Shown piece after piece: positions 11,320 through 23,427 of a stretch of 64,000 bases of DNA (its first letter is position 1; every line of letters begins with the position of its first letter). Both the position numbers and the translations under genes were made by a program. The stretch comes from Cenococcum geophilum 1.58 (lineage: Eukaryota; Ascomycota; Dothideomycetes; Gloniales; Gloniaceae). The stretch covers positions 1 through 64,000 of the forward strand of contig KV748208.1 of the NCBI GenBank assembly GCA_001692895.1, written 5' to 3'. The notes below the pieces were generated by a model. That model saw only the letters and a program-made list of their open reading frames with translations, was not told the origin of the DNA and did no database searches.

Positions 11320-14300
11320 ATGAATCACAGCGCCGCATCCACCGCTGCCACCAATGCGACTCCTCCACAGCCAAAACCTATCCGCTTCGTAACAAACCAC
11401 GATGGACCATACGCGAAGAGAAGGAGGATAAACTCTGCCTGCTTGACATGTCGACGAAGGAAAACGCGGTGTTCTGGTGAGCTGGGAGTTCCGTACGCCG
11501 GGCTTTTGCTGGACGGAATGTGTACTGACAGGAGAGAAACACTGTAGGCGAACGTCCAGTTTGCGGGACCTGTTCTCAAAACAAGCATGAATGTGGCGGC
11601 TACGGTCCAGAAGGAGATAATCCCACTTCTTTCAGCCCAACCTCTGAAGACAACAAGGATGCCGTCAGGAGAGCCTTTCAGAGGGAAAGTCACCCATCCG
11701 ATTCACCCCGCTCACCTGTCAGAAAATCGCAACCGCATCCTCCCTTACAACCCTCTCGACCTCCAGTATCGCATGCAATGTCGAACGAATCTATGACTTC
11801 CCGCACCTCGGATTTATTGGCGCATAACCTCAACGGGAGGCAAGGAGAGGGGATTGGTATGCTTTATCAAGTGGAGAACATTCTGGTGGGCTCAAAGCAT
11901 ATAATTGACTTATTTTACAGGCCAGCCGGCTTTGAGCCTAAGCACTCGCAATCGCATGCCATACTTCCGATATTTTGGTCCAACTGCTATCATGCCGGGC
12001 TTCAAACAGATGGTAGTGAAGGTCAGGGGGAAGCAGCACGGAACCGGACAGACTTCATCGGATCGTATGCTCGCAACTTGCGCAAAACTAAGGTATTATA
12101 CTAACTAGAATGCTCTAGCTCTCGAATCCTCACCTGGGCAGCCACCATCGATAGGACATATATCACCTTCCCAAGGCCATGAAGCTCGAACACCCGTGGA
12201 GATACCAGTTTACGATACCTCGGCGATGTCTCCGAGTCCATTGATCACGCATCTCTGTAAGATATTTTTCCTGCATCTCGGCTGCAACTTTCCGTTCTTG
12301 CAGCATGAACGATTCATGCGTGATCTCGAAGAAAAACAGGTCGACGCGATCCTTGTCGATGCCGTCTGCGCATTAGCTGCCAGGTTTTCTACTCACCCAA
12401 TGTTGACTGGTAGGCCCGAATCGCAGAAAGAGGGGCAGGTCCCAGAAAGCTCCAACCTTCATCCATCTGAGTATGGCCAGGCTTTCGCGCAACGGGCAAA
12501 ATCCGCAATACCTGACACTTTTCCCTGTCCAAGTGTTGCAGTAGTACAGGCAGCTCTTTTGCTCGCCTACGATGAGTTCGGCGCAAGTCGTGATAGTGGA
12601 TTATGGATGTATCTCGGAATTTCGATTCGCATGGCTCAAGATCTTGGGATGCAAACTTTAGAAGGATTAAAATACGAGGGACGATACGGACCTACCCCAA
12701 AGACAGTGAAAATCACTCCAAGTAATGGCAATAGCGAGCCTGCACAAAACCCTACTCCTCCTAGCTCAACCTGGAACAAATCTATGGATAACCCGGCAAT
12801 TCAGGAACAGAAGGCTGTCGAGCGCGAACGAGTAGACACCTTCTGGTCCATATTCTTCTTGGACCGTGTGATATCATCTGGAACTGGGCGGCCCGTAACC
12901 CTTCGCGATCGAGACATCGAGATATCGTTTCCTTCTTTGGACGAGGTGGACTCCTCGACTGGTTGGCCCGTTCCATTCCCAGCTCTAATTCGGATTATAC
13001 ACCTTTATGGTCGGGTGACTGATTTACTCAATAGCATCAAGGAAGTCTCACATGTAACACCAGATGTCATTAAACGACTTGCAGCAATGGAAAATCATTT
13101 GACAGATATCTACCAGGGACTGTCACCCAGGCTTCACTTCAACGCTGTAAATTTTCAGCACTATGTCAAAGCCAACCAGGGGACCAACTTCGTCCTCTTA
13201 CATTTTTGGTTTCATACTTTAATTGTCCTCCTTCACCAACCAACACTACTAAAAACATTCGAGGGTAGCATCCAGCAGCTGCTTCCCAACAGTAGAGAGT
13301 TGTCCATGTCTTCTGCGAAGACAATCGCTGATATCTTGGCGTTTGCTGAGCTTATTGATGCTAAGTCGGGACTAGGAAATCCATTTACTAGGTCCGCCAA
13401 TTGCTGGATTTTTTCTAGGTGCTCGTTGCTAATATTCGCAGCAGTCAGCCTATCTACATAGCGGCTTGTGCTTTCCTCAAAGAAACAGCCTTGCATTCCG
13501 CTTCCTCAAATCCGCATTCTACACCTTCGACACCAGGATCTCGTGATAGTGGACATGATTCCGGAGCGTCGGCAAAATCTGCTCTAGAAAACATAAAACC
13601 AGAGAAGCACGGCAGCACCCCACCCAACGGTGACAAGACTACAACGCACCTATCAGACCATCCACTAGACCAGAAGCAGGCAGCTAAACATACTTTGCTT
13701 GCATCTGCTGCAAATCAAAACTATCAGCGCTGTTACAGGGCGCTTAAATCCCTGGAAACCTACTGGGCAGGGGTCAAATACATCTTGACTGTTCTAGATC
13801 AGAAAGCAAAAGGCGTTGGTGATCCCTTACTTTATACAAGGGAGGAGATGGAGAGCGCTCTAGAACTTCCAAGACCTGAGCCAGCATTTACATCTCCCGG
13901 GTGGCGGAGGAAATTGTCATGGGGAACTTACTTGACAGCACAGAATCTCGGGGATGTGGCGCATTCCAAGGTTACCTCTGCCCTTCGCCAAAAGAACAGC
14001 GGGCAGACTGCGAGTGGATCATCATCTCCTATAATGAATCCAAGTCAAGGTATATACGCTCTCATATTCCATTTGCCGTTGATAAATGGCTGATAATAAT
14101 GATAGCTATCGGATGGTCTTTGACTGGCACCATGAACTCTCCAAGCACAAGCCTCGCTGTGCTTTACCCTACCGACACCAACCGCGAATCTAATCCTCGT
14201 CATACTTCTGAGCCTATCAACCCTTCTATCGCCTCCATACTGTCTAGTGCCCCGACCACCTCTTCTCCAGCCACCCGCATTAAATATGAAAGCCCGCATG

Positions 14301-14842
14301 GCATACCCTCGCCTTCTCCAAATTTCTCTAGCGGGCCCAGTTCGCAGCAGTTCAACCCAACTCACTCAACCATAACCACTATGCCCCCACCTCCTTCGAC
14401 TTTCCACACTGTCCCTGCTGCTGATCCTGTCCTCGTCTCCGAAGCCGACCTCCTGTTAAACTTGCACTCGCCTTTCTCCGCCTCCTCGTCTCCTGGGCGT
14501 ATCCCAACTGGCGCGTCACCTTATGCGCCTTCCCACCGCTCTTCAACTCTTAACACCCAAACCACACAACAGGACTTCTCACCGGGCTCGGGCTCGCAAT
14601 TTCCACAATTCAATACCAGCCCTAGTGGGGATAGCTCTGCTCAAGTCCCATTCGGAGACATGATGATTGAGAGCCAGGATATTGACATGAGTGCACTTGG
14701 GGACGATATGATGCCCTGGCTGGAGTATCTACCCCATGAGATGCTAAATTACTATGATGCCAATGCAGGTTTTGTGGGTGATGGTGGGGTTCACGGGCAA
14801 GGAATGGAGTCAGCGGACGCCGTGGGTGGCGCGGGAAGGTGA
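11320..14842 (+). CDS. Zn2Cys6 fungal transcription factor with fungal_trans domain
   Basis: Six exons: 11320-11476, 11548-11856, 11921-12064, 12119-13391, 13445-14049 and 14106-14842, giving 1074 residues. The Zn2Cys6 cluster spans residues 41-68 with spacing C-x2-C-x6-C-x6-C-x2-C-x6-C and is preceded by a basic stretch (AKRRRINSA). Its second half (VCGTCSQNKHEC) appears only after splicing intron 1. The middle homology (fungal_trans) domain begins around LITHLCKIFFLHLGCNFPFL, with the typical ERERVDTFWSIFFLDRVIS block. The C-terminal ~200 residues are Ser/Pro/Thr-rich and end in an acidic stretch, consistent with an activation region. Intron 3 has a perfect TACTAAC branch site. The intron 2 acceptor was chosen for frame; an alternative donor a few codons downstream is possible. 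The target genes are unknown. Confidence 0.9.
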
Positions 14843-16556
14843 ATTTTGTAATGATACCGGTGTGCTGTGAGTTGGCGTCGCGGAGTCTATAATGCGGTAC
14901 ATGACGTATTGGAAAATTTGTTGAATATGGCTACACACACATTGTTGGATCTACGATGCTCGAAATATGTGGAGGGCGTTCGAGGTGACGTGGATATCCA
15001 TCTCTGTGCGTTGGCCGGGATAGGCAGGTTTTTTTTTTAATCGTTTAGCGTTCCAGTAATTTTCCTCGTTCTGCCGTTAAAATTGGCCTTACTTGATTAC
15101 TTCATTTGTACGTGTCATAATTCATCCAGATAGTCCAGCTGGCAGCAGTCAGAAATCCTATGATATACCTATGCAGAAAACATTTTGACCTAGCATTCAA
15201 GTGTCTTCAATACGGCTCATTGCATCGACTAGAACTTAATGAACATGAGAAGTGGAACGTGGCCACGTCTATGGTAGGAGGCATTTAGTATTCTAAAACT
15301 GATTTCGGCTCCCGCAGTCTCTCTACGACTCGCATATGTTGACCAATATAATACTTCGTGATAACGCCTAGGGAATCGCTTCACAGTAGAACATTCATAC
15401 TTCTTACTCATAGGCCATCTTGTGCATTTGCATTGCAGTACATGACTTCTCCCGTAGGTTTGGACGAGGGAGCCGAGCGGGCAGGTCACAATTGCTTGAG
15501 CTGTCCAGAGATGAGTGAGCTTATTGGCCAGAAAAGATCTCTGGTAGACAAGATAAATGGATATCACAAGACAGAAGAGACGGAAGGCGGAAGGGGAGAG
15601 AGAAGGGATGCAAGAAAAAGAGATAACAGAAAAAAGAGCAGAAGGGAAAGGAGGACAGGGAGGACAACCTTACCACCAGCAAACTATATCATATTTGCAG
15701 TCCCAACGCTATACTTTGTTGCCAAGTTACCCAGCTTAACAGAAATATCAGCCAGTCCGTCACTCTCGGTGCGCTCATACTCATGCGCCAGGACCAGCGA
15801 GCCGTCACAGCCGCCATCCCCGGGTAAGCAGTCATGGAAGGCAGTGACCTAACTGGACTGGAGCGCCTCTGGAGCTCCACACTGGATCCTTTCTTGCATT
15901 GGATTTGGAGCTGTCGATTTTAAGGCTGGATTAGAGTGGATCTAACTCGTTTGGAGCTCCTGGAGCTCCAGTTCTATACCTAATTAGGGGAGATTCCAAA
16001 GGGAGAAGAGAGGCAGGGCAGGAGATATTTATGCGTGATGATCAATGTACAGAGCGTGACACTACAGAGCGTGTGAAACCAAGTGTTTATTACGGAACCG
16101 ATAATCACGTGTTTGATACGCGAATAGACTGTTTGTCCCTTCCTAATTGACTGGAATTGTGCGCTTGGGACCCTCCTATCCCTTTGTGTGGCAAAATGCG
16201 ATTTTTGATTGGGGCGTGTTTAGCCGTCCTGCTTCAGCTAGCATACCTAGCTTAGGTTAGTTAGTGGCGTTTCGGTGGACCCCACCACTAAAAACACAAA
16301 AATCGACCTAATGGAAGGATGCTCTGAAAGGCCACCATAAAAGGTATATTTTTGAGAAAGCTGGGCAGAAAGCCGTAATATATAACGTTACGGTTATACG
16401 TTCCTGGCCCTTTTTTATTAACTACCTACTAATTATATAAGAAAATCCTCCATTAGAGCCCTAAATCCTTACCACCTGTACACTTTATACGCGTTCTTAA
16501 CGTTAATAAGAATAAGCTAGTAGAGCTTAAGGTTATAAGGGAGGACGTGTTGTATA
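14843..16556. other. intergenic region
   Basis: No supported gene. There is a T9 tract near 15031, and a GA-rich stretch around 15580-15670 that keeps short meaningless frames open. Around 15851-15985 an imperfect palindrome contains repeated TGGAGCTCC and ACTGGACTGGAG words. A similar ACTGG/CCAGT palindrome occurs at 62829-62887, so this may be a diverged small repeat. Confidence 0.5.
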
Positions 16557-16702
16557 CAAGGGGGCAACCTGAGCGGGTCACTCGCCCTCCCTGCAAGTTT
16601 TGATGACATTATAGTAATATCCTGGGAAAATAGTAAGTGCACGGCTATAATGCCACCAGAACTTGCAGGGAGGGCGAGTGGCCCGCTCAGGTTGCCCCCT
16701 TG
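16557..16702. mobile_element. MITE-like element, 146 bp, TA target duplication
   Basis: Perfect-length inverted repeats of about 43 bp with one mismatch (ends CAAGGGGGCAACCTGAGCGG and its complement) enclose a ~58-bp AT-rich centre. The element is flanked by TA on both sides (16555-16556 and 16703-16704). This is the structure of a non-autonomous Tc1/mariner-superfamily element. It has no coding capacity. Confidence 0.85.
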
Positions 16703-17948
16703 TATGTCAGGTGAGGTAGATCAAGTACTGCAGGTGATTGAACGGTTCAAGTGTCAATGAGGCGCCAGTACCCCTGCCGCCGAGCAATCGCATTGACCAG
16801 AGGCTTCAACACTAAGTCATATACGGTATAGAGCTTCCAGATTGGCTTGAGAGGCTTGCATATACGAAAAGTGCAAGAAATCTTTGCCACACGAAGGGAT
16901 GTGGTCACTCGGCTAATGATAGTTGGTAGTGAAAGCGGAAGAGTAAATCTTGAGTTGAAACTATAGGAAAATGTTAAGAGGAAGAAATTAAACCAGAAGC
17001 GCATCTACCTGGACAGGTTTGCGAGGTTGCCCGAGTACTTCATAGAAGTCAGAGAGGAAAGAACAAAGGGCGAAAAGCTAACAAGTTTATGGAAGCAGTA
17101 CCGTATTGCAGTACTTGTTGGCCATGCGACATTCATTGTCCTAGCCCTACCATCATTTTGAAGTCTATCATAGCGCTGCTATGGGAGAACTGAGGGTATT
17201 GCCGTCGGCATCGAAGAGGAAAACTTGGTCCGACCCCAATCTATTCTCCTTATGGATAAGCTAGACTTGAAAACCGCCAAACTTTGCTGTCATCGAACTC
17301 CAAGCCTTGCGTGTAGCCTACGTGCTGTACGGTTGACGCGAAGGCCACACAACTCAGGCTGGAGACCCGCTGTAAGCGGAGCAGCGGGCAAGACTCAGCC
17401 CTGGCTTTTCAAATGGTTCAGCGAGGCTGAAGCACTGGCTGCCTGTAGATGTTACTGCTCCATGCTTTCTATGTCGCACGGCCCCGCGACTGAGTCACAC
17501 AGTCCTCGAGATTTATGACACATGGTGCACTAAAATAACGCTGGCCATGTGGTGGGACGCCATCCTTGGTGGAATAAGATCCGGCCAACCAAGTCGTACG
17601 AGTGTGACCAGATAGAGTTTAGCGCTGCTGTAAGGTACATAACCTGCAGGCAGCGACCTCTACATCACCACATTGTGACCAGGCAATTCAGAATGAGAAC
17701 TTTGTCGATTCAAGCTAGCTCTAGAGGTAACAGAAACAGGGTGGCAAGACATAAGCAGGGTGGTGAAACATAGGATGGTAGGCATCAAAGATAGTAGTAA
17801 GACGGTGGTAAGCAAATCCGATCTAGGTCAACACTACATTTATATATCACTACATTTGTACATCACTGCATTTATACATCACTACATTTATTGCAGTCCA
17901 CAAAGATCTTTGTAAACTAGGCATTTGCATCTAAGCATATTTCTGATA
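16703..17948. other. intergenic region
   Basis: No gene is recognised. Open frames here are short and carry no family motif. Just upstream of the next gene (17835-17890) a short ACTACATTTATACATC-like unit occurs four times in tandem. Confidence 0.5.
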
Positions 17949-19031
17949 ATGTATCCTGATTCTTTACAAACCACTGCCATCCGTATGGACGCCGAAACCC
18001 ATCCTATATCCTGGAGCCGCTGCGAAGTGACGGACCTGTGCTCTACTAAACGATCAGAGGAGGACTGGAAACCTTCAGATGATGAGTGCGATGATTTCTT
18101 GAATGCTTCCGTTAAACAGTTTCGTCACCCAGCGTCAAATTTCCTGTCACAAGAATGTGTCCAATGCAGTCCGACTTCTGGCATAAGCGGACATCTTATC
18201 CAGAGCACGTGCACTATTTCGCAGAAGGATTTAGAAAAAGAGAAGAGCTTACAAAAAGATATTCATGGTAGTGTATGGAGGTTAACTACGCAAGTCATGA
18301 TTCAGAGTATTCAATTCCTAGGACTTTCTGCGCCTAAGCCACAGTTGACCACTGCCAATCGTCCGATCAACACGAATCGTTCGCGAAGAAAGGTCCCAAA
18401 GGCTCCATCACGTCTTCTTCTCCTCCCAACCGAGCTTCGTCTCCAAGTTTGGAGCTTTGTTTTTAGTCCCCCTCACTATTATCTTCGAAAGGCTCTCTCA
18501 CTTCTCCGCACCAACCGCCAAATTTACTCTGAGGCATTTCCTTTCGCCTATCCTCATATCAGATTCTATTTGCCCGGCATCGTCACGTTCAAGCAAAATT
18601 TACTGACGCTCGAACCGAGACAAATTGCCCAGCTCCACCACCTTAGACTGCCGGTCACCCGTCTCTCATATTTGGGTATTGCACCGTTCATCATAAGCCA
18701 CATCGAGAATCTGCGTCTCAATACCCTCACCATAACTCTTTCGGCCTTACACGAACCTCAGAAGCCAGTTGAAAATGGGTATCTGAGAGATCTGCGGAAG
18801 CGTTTAGATAAGATTACGAACATAAAATTCATCATTATCAATAATGATGGGTACTACGGGGACTGGGAGTTTCTACTTTTATTTTTGCGTATGCATAATT
18901 TCGACCAACGCATTGAGCTAAAAGAGAGTTTTGCCATCAAGTCTGGCCTGTGGGAGTACAAAATGCAGCGCCGCAGGAAAAGGGGTAAAGGTGGATATTT
19001 CATGATTATTAGGGCTTTAAATTACCACTAG
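17949..19031 (+). CDS. DUF7730/2EXR-like (F-box-like) protein
   Basis: A single-exon gene of 360 residues from the ATG at 17949 (MYPDSLQTTAIRMDAETH). The frame is open slightly upstream but without an ATG. The central block LLLLPTELRLQVWSFVF, then LLRTNRQIYSEAFPFAY about 30 residues later, matches the fungal DUF7730/2EXR families of short F-box-like proteins. These are abundant in filamentous ascomycetes and their function is unknown. The first ~150 residues are not conserved in an obvious way. The C-terminus is strongly basic (KMQRRRKRGKGG). Codon use looks normal and no intron is apparent. Confidence 0.75.
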   Translation: MYPDSLQTTAIRMDAETHPISWSRCEVTDLCSTKRSEEDWKPSDDECDDFLNASVKQFRHPASNFLSQECVQCSPTSGISGHLIQSTCTISQKDLEKEKSLQKDIHGSVWRLTTQVMIQSIQFLGLSAPKPQLTTANRPINTNRSRRKVPKAPSRLLLLPTELRLQVWSFVFSPPHYYLRKALSLLRTNRQIYSEAFPFAYPHIRFYLPGIVTFKQNLLTLEPRQIAQLHHLRLPVTRLSYLGIAPFIISHIENLRLNTLTITLSALHEPQKPVENGYLRDLRKRLDKITNIKFIIINNDGYYGDWEFLLLFLRMHNFDQRIELKESFAIKSGLWEYKMQRRRKRGKGGYFMIIRALNYH

Positions 19032-19513
19032 AGCGGGATTGTACTTTAAACTTAATAGCTGGGAACTCTTACTCCTCTCATGTACTGACCAGACTTGGTC
19101 TGACTCCACTCTGATCAAGAATATGTCCTTGTTAGCATGCTTCTTCGCGGCCTTGAAGCGCGGCCTACAACAACGTCCAAAGCATGGCCGGAACGCTATC
19201 AAAAGCTTAGACCACCTGAATAGGAGGTACTGTACCTTGCATTTTCGGGATACTGTATTGGTGCAGCTCACACGTATTCCTTCAACATCCGCAGCTCCTC
19301 GTATGCTCGGGTCCTATTTGTTTTCCAAGCATCTATAGACTAATGCAGTCCTGTCTAGAGAGAGTTCCAGCTTACAACCCGCCCTAATCAACGAAACTCT
19401 CTCAGAAGTTGCTGAGTCTTTCGTCACATACTCTCAAAACCTCTTCTTGACTCGTATTTAACTGATATCTTAAGAATCTACTTCATACTGCCAGAATAAC
19501 AACTCCTTCAAGC
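19032..19513. other. intergenic region upstream of the Ldh2-type gene
   Basis: No gene is seen. It includes the promoter of the dehydrogenase, with pyrimidine-rich tracts near 19370-19450. A 99-codon plus-strand frame here has no recognisable motif. Confidence 0.45.
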
Positions 19514-20647
19514 ATGCCTACCGATCCCTCGACCGAAAATCGAACCTTTAGAGTCACAGCCTCCGATGCCAAAGCTTTCGTACAGGCCATCCTAACTGGC
19601 AATGGAGTATCTCAGGATAATGCTGCTATTATTGCCGAATGTTTAGTAGCCGCAGATCTTCGTGGAGTGGACACACACGGTATTAATCGCATTCCTTCCT
19701 ACATGGCACGCATTCGACAAGGCGTGCTTGATCCGAAGGCCTCCCCAACAATTCGGCAAATTACACCAGTAGTCGGGCATGTAGACGGACACAATGGTTT
19801 TGGGTTTCTTGCAGCACATCTCGGGATGTCTGCTGCAATAAAAATGGCACAGAAGATGGGCATTGGCATGGTGTCAATAAAGCACTCAAACCACTTTGGC
19901 ATGTCTGCTTGGGTGGTGCAGCAGGCGCTCGACGCTGGCATGATGAGTATTGTCTTCACGAACTCATCACCTGCATTGCCTGTCTGGGGTGGTAAGTCTA
20001 AGCTCGTGGGCGTTTCGCCGATAGCGTGCGGTGCGCCAGCGGGCTGCGAGAGACCCTTTATTTTGGACATGGCACCTAGTGTTGCCGCGCGCGGGAAGAT
20101 CTACAAGGCTCTTCGACGGGGAGAAAAGATACCAAAGGATTGGGCATTAGATGCCGAAGGAAGGCCGACGGATGACCCTGCTCGAGCTTTGGAGGGAGTA
20201 ATGCTTCCGATGGGTGGGCCAAAAGGCTCCGCACTAGCAATCATGATGGACGTCTTTTCAGGTGTCCTTTCAGGCAGTGCTTTTGCCGGGCATGTAACAA
20301 ACCCCTACGACCCCTGCAAGCCGGCAAACGTCGGGCATTTCCTGGTGGCAATCAGACCAGACCTATTCATGAACCTAGAAGAGTTCAAGAACCGCATGGA
20401 CCATCTCTACAAACGTGTTGTGGAGTCGGAAAAAATTGCTAACGTGAATAGAGTTTATTTTCCGGGGGAAATCGAACAATTGAAGCAGGAGGAGCGGCTC
20501 AAAGAGGGCATTCCGTATGTTGGATCGGAAATCGCAGCGCTCAATAAAGAAGCGGCTCGGGTAGAAGTCGGGCACATCAAAGTTTCTGGCGGGACCAAAG
20601 GCCCCACCAACCCTATTCGTGGTGTTCCCGAAAAGGCTCGGCTTTAA
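19514..20647 (+). CDS. Ldh2-family malate/L-lactate-type dehydrogenase
   Basis: A single-exon gene of 377 residues. It belongs to the NAD(P)-dependent malate/L-lactate/ureidoglycolate dehydrogenase family (Ldh_2), which is unrelated to classical LDH. Family blocks seen: ADLRGVDTHGINRIPSYMAR (residues ~48-67), the glycine-rich HNGFGFLAAHLGM, the active-site segment IKHSNHFGMSAWVVQ (~122), GVSPIACGAP, FILDMAPSVAARGKI, and GGPKGSALAIMMDVFSGVLSG. Length is normal for the family (about 340-380). The exact substrate (malate, 2,3-diketogulonate, ureidoglycolate or another 2-hydroxy acid) cannot be read from the sequence. A sugar transporter follows on the same strand about 0.8 kb downstream, which would fit a catabolic pair, but this is proximity only. 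Confidence 0.92.
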   Translation: MPTDPSTENRTFRVTASDAKAFVQAILTGNGVSQDNAAIIAECLVAADLRGVDTHGINRIPSYMARIRQGVLDPKASPTIRQITPVVGHVDGHNGFGFLAAHLGMSAAIKMAQKMGIGMVSIKHSNHFGMSAWVVQQALDAGMMSIVFTNSSPALPVWGGKSKLVGVSPIACGAPAGCERPFILDMAPSVAARGKIYKALRRGEKIPKDWALDAEGRPTDDPARALEGVMLPMGGPKGSALAIMMDVFSGVLSGSAFAGHVTNPYDPCKPANVGHFLVAIRPDLFMNLEEFKNRMDHLYKRVVESEKIANVNRVYFPGEIEQLKQEERLKEGIPYVGSEIAALNKEAARVEVGHIKVSGGTKGPTNPIRGVPEKARL

Positions 20648-21478
20648 GACCAGACTATGGAGGGGAATTTGAATCATACTCAATGCCAGCCTATCGACCT
20701 ACTTTTTCATTCGTCATCCGTTGTTGCTTTGCACCGATGGGGCCTCTCACACCCAGACCTTTCACCCAATCCTACAACAAATATATGTGATGATCTCGGT
20801 CTGAACTGCTGAAGGAGAGTTTACCAGGGGTTCCTTCAGTCTTGCATCCGCTAGGCAAGTTGGTGTGGGGTCTCCAATCTTGGAAGGGTGCGCGGGGCAC
20901 GCGGAGACTGTCCGCTTTTGGTTATCTATCTCCACAGCCCCAAGACTCCATCCCATACGCCACCTATATGCCAAGTCAGCTCCTCCGTTGCCAAGCATGC
21001 CACGAGACTTCGGTGCAAGGCTTACTCTTTCCCCAAGGTGGGGAAATTTTCTCGGCATTGCAACCTCAGCTTACAGGTGTGGTCTCCCAGTCAGTCTGAA
21101 CCAGTCGCACTGCTTAATTCTCCCGTAAAATTCCGATTTTGACTCGTTATGGAGAGACGGGGCCCATCGCCCTGGCCCTTCTATTATCAAGCCTGACCTC
21201 GTCTCGAGGATCATGCAGCTGCACGCTCTTAGGCGTGTGCAAGGATTTACAGTTATGCTGACGATCCCCATGTTTAGACGTCTATAAACAAATCGCAGAC
21301 GCTGCATTTTTTGGTTGTGAAACTAGAGCAGCGCATTGACACCCGTCAATTCAAGCTTTGCGGAGAGTCCTCCACATTAGCTGTTGCATCTTTATAGGAA
21401 GTCTGCTGCATCTGGGTTGTTTCTATCTTTTTACAATACAACTCTCAAGTTCGTCGAAATCATTTCACCGCATTCACC
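20648..21478. other. intergenic region (MFS transporter promoter)
   Basis: About 830 bp without a recognised gene. Several overlapping open frames occur around 20840-21140, but none shows a domain. Confidence 0.45.
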
Positions 21479-23427
21479 ATGTGGAATGTGTACCGACAGA
21501 ACCTGAAGGATACTCCGAAGGAGGCTCTTAATTTCCGATTATGGTATGGAGTATTTGGTATGCATTCTGTTCTGGTCTGAACTACCTCAGGTCTGACGCT
21601 CTCCAAAGTGTTTGGACTTATGGGAGCAGCTCGAGGTCTCGATGAAGGTCTCATTGGAACAACAACAACTTTGACTCCATTTATTAAACGCTTTGGTTTG
21701 AAAGACCCTAAGTTATCTAAGCATCAGCAAGCCGATCTGCTATCAAATATAACCTCCATGGTTCAGTTAGGATCCATCCTCGGGGCGCTGGTTGCATTCT
21801 ATGTTACGGATAAAATCGGTCGTCTGTGGGCAACTAGGCAGCTTTGCCTTATATGGATCATCGGAATTTGCATCTATCTCGCTGCGGCTCCTTCGGGAAG
21901 CATTAGCATGGTCTATGCCGGCCGATTTATTGCCGGCATCGGAGTCGGGCAAACCACCGTGGTAGCACCTACCTATCTTGCTGAGACTGCTCCCAGAGCA
22001 ATCCGCGGACTTTGTGTGTGTTGTTTTTCTGGCGCTGTTTACTTGTAAGTTGAGCATAAATTCGATTTTTAATATTTCTCTTGCTAATTGCTTACTCAGG
22101 GGTATTATGCTGTATGCCATTACCCGTTATAACCTTGTTTCTGTATCAGAGTGGCATTAATCATTTTCACAGTGGCTACTTTGCATGCTNGGGCTGTTCT
22201 ATCCATATCTCGGACAAGAACCAAGCTCAATGGATCATCCCAACTTCTACGCACCTTATGTTCGCCGTTATAATTTTCACGCTGAGTTTCTTTTCTAAAG
22301 AGAGTCCCCGATGGCTTATTAAAGTTGGAAGACACGAAGAAGCAGCCAAGAACTTAAGCCAACTACGGAAACTTCCCGCTGAACACCCTTACGTGGCCAG
22401 CGAAATCTTCGACATTAATGACCAGCTCAATCGCGAACGTGAGGCTACCATGGGCACCACTTGGCTTGGTCCACTCCGCGAGCTTTTCACAATCAAGGCG
22501 AACCTATATAGGATTATGCTCGGATTCATGTCCCAGATCCTCAGCCAATGGTCTGGTGCCAGCAGCATTACTATATACGCACCGCAATACTTTGCCATGA
22601 TGTAAGATCATAATTAAATTCGCCGCACTGACATGCATCTCACTAAGACCATATAGGGGCACAACGGGCCAAAACGAGAAGCTCTTCGCAACAGCGATCT
22701 TCGGCCTTGTAAAATTCATTTCCAGCTTACTCTGTGCCTTCTTCCTCATTGATTTCATCGGCCGTAAGCGCGCTCTGTCAACCGGAATTATTCTGCAGTT
22801 CATCAGCATGCTTTACATGGCACTGTTCCTCGTCATCGACACCACCGTCGCCAACGGAACTAAAAGCCAAAGCCCGAGCCAGAGACGCGCGGCTACCGGG
22901 GCAATCGTGATGATTTATTTCTCTGGTTTTGGGTGGGCGCTGGGATGGAACAGTAAGCGCCTACTCGCCCCTCCGCCGCGCTTTACAGTCACCTGATGCT
23001 AATTATCCGTATAGGCATCCAGTATCTCATTAATTCGGAAATCTATCCGCTGCGGCTCCGTGCACTGGGTGGCAGTATCGCCATGACCGTACATTTCGTC
23101 AACCAGTACGGCAACTCAAAAGCCGTGCCGCTTATGTTTCTCGCCATGACCACCGGCGGGACGATGTTCTTCTTCAGCGTTGTCACGGCTGTCGGCTTGG
23201 CATGGGTGTGGTTCTTCCTGCCTGAGACAAGCGGCAAGTCGCTTGAGGCTATGGATGCTCTGTTCAACTTGNCATGGTACCTGATTGGACGGAAGGGCAA
23301 GGAGATGACCGCTGGTATCGGGGCAATGGCAGATGTGCTGGATAAGGATGAGGAGAAGAAGATGGGGCTTGAGATGGAGGCGACTAGGGTTGAGAGGGTT
23401 GGGGAGGTTGGTGAGAAGAACGTTTAA
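21479..23427 (+). CDS. MFS sugar transporter
   Basis: Six exons: 21479-21557, 21609-22044, 22100-22111, 22173-22601, 22657-22952 and 23015-23427, giving 554 residues. Major facilitator sugar-porter family (12 TM segments). Signatures: FGLMGAARGLDEGLIGTT in TM1, DKIGRLWATR in the first cytosolic loop, GRFIAGIGVGQTTVVAPTYL, ESPRWLIKVGRHEEA, NSEIYPLRLRALGGSIA and LPETSGKSLEAMDALF. Exon 3 is a 12-nt microexon (GGGTATTATGCT). It is needed to link VYL to GIMLGYFAC; without it the frame runs into a stop. Two ambiguous bases lie in the coding region (22190 and 23272), each making one residue unknown. The likely role is uptake of hexoses or related polyols at the plasma membrane; the substrate is not predictable. 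Confidence 0.9.

Noticed and set aside
15358-15852. 164-codon plus-strand frame
   Set aside because: Open because of a GA-rich tract; no recognisable domain and no splice-supported extension.
16747-17004. 85-codon minus-strand frame with hydrophobic start
   Set aside because: No family resemblance and no credible exon on either side.
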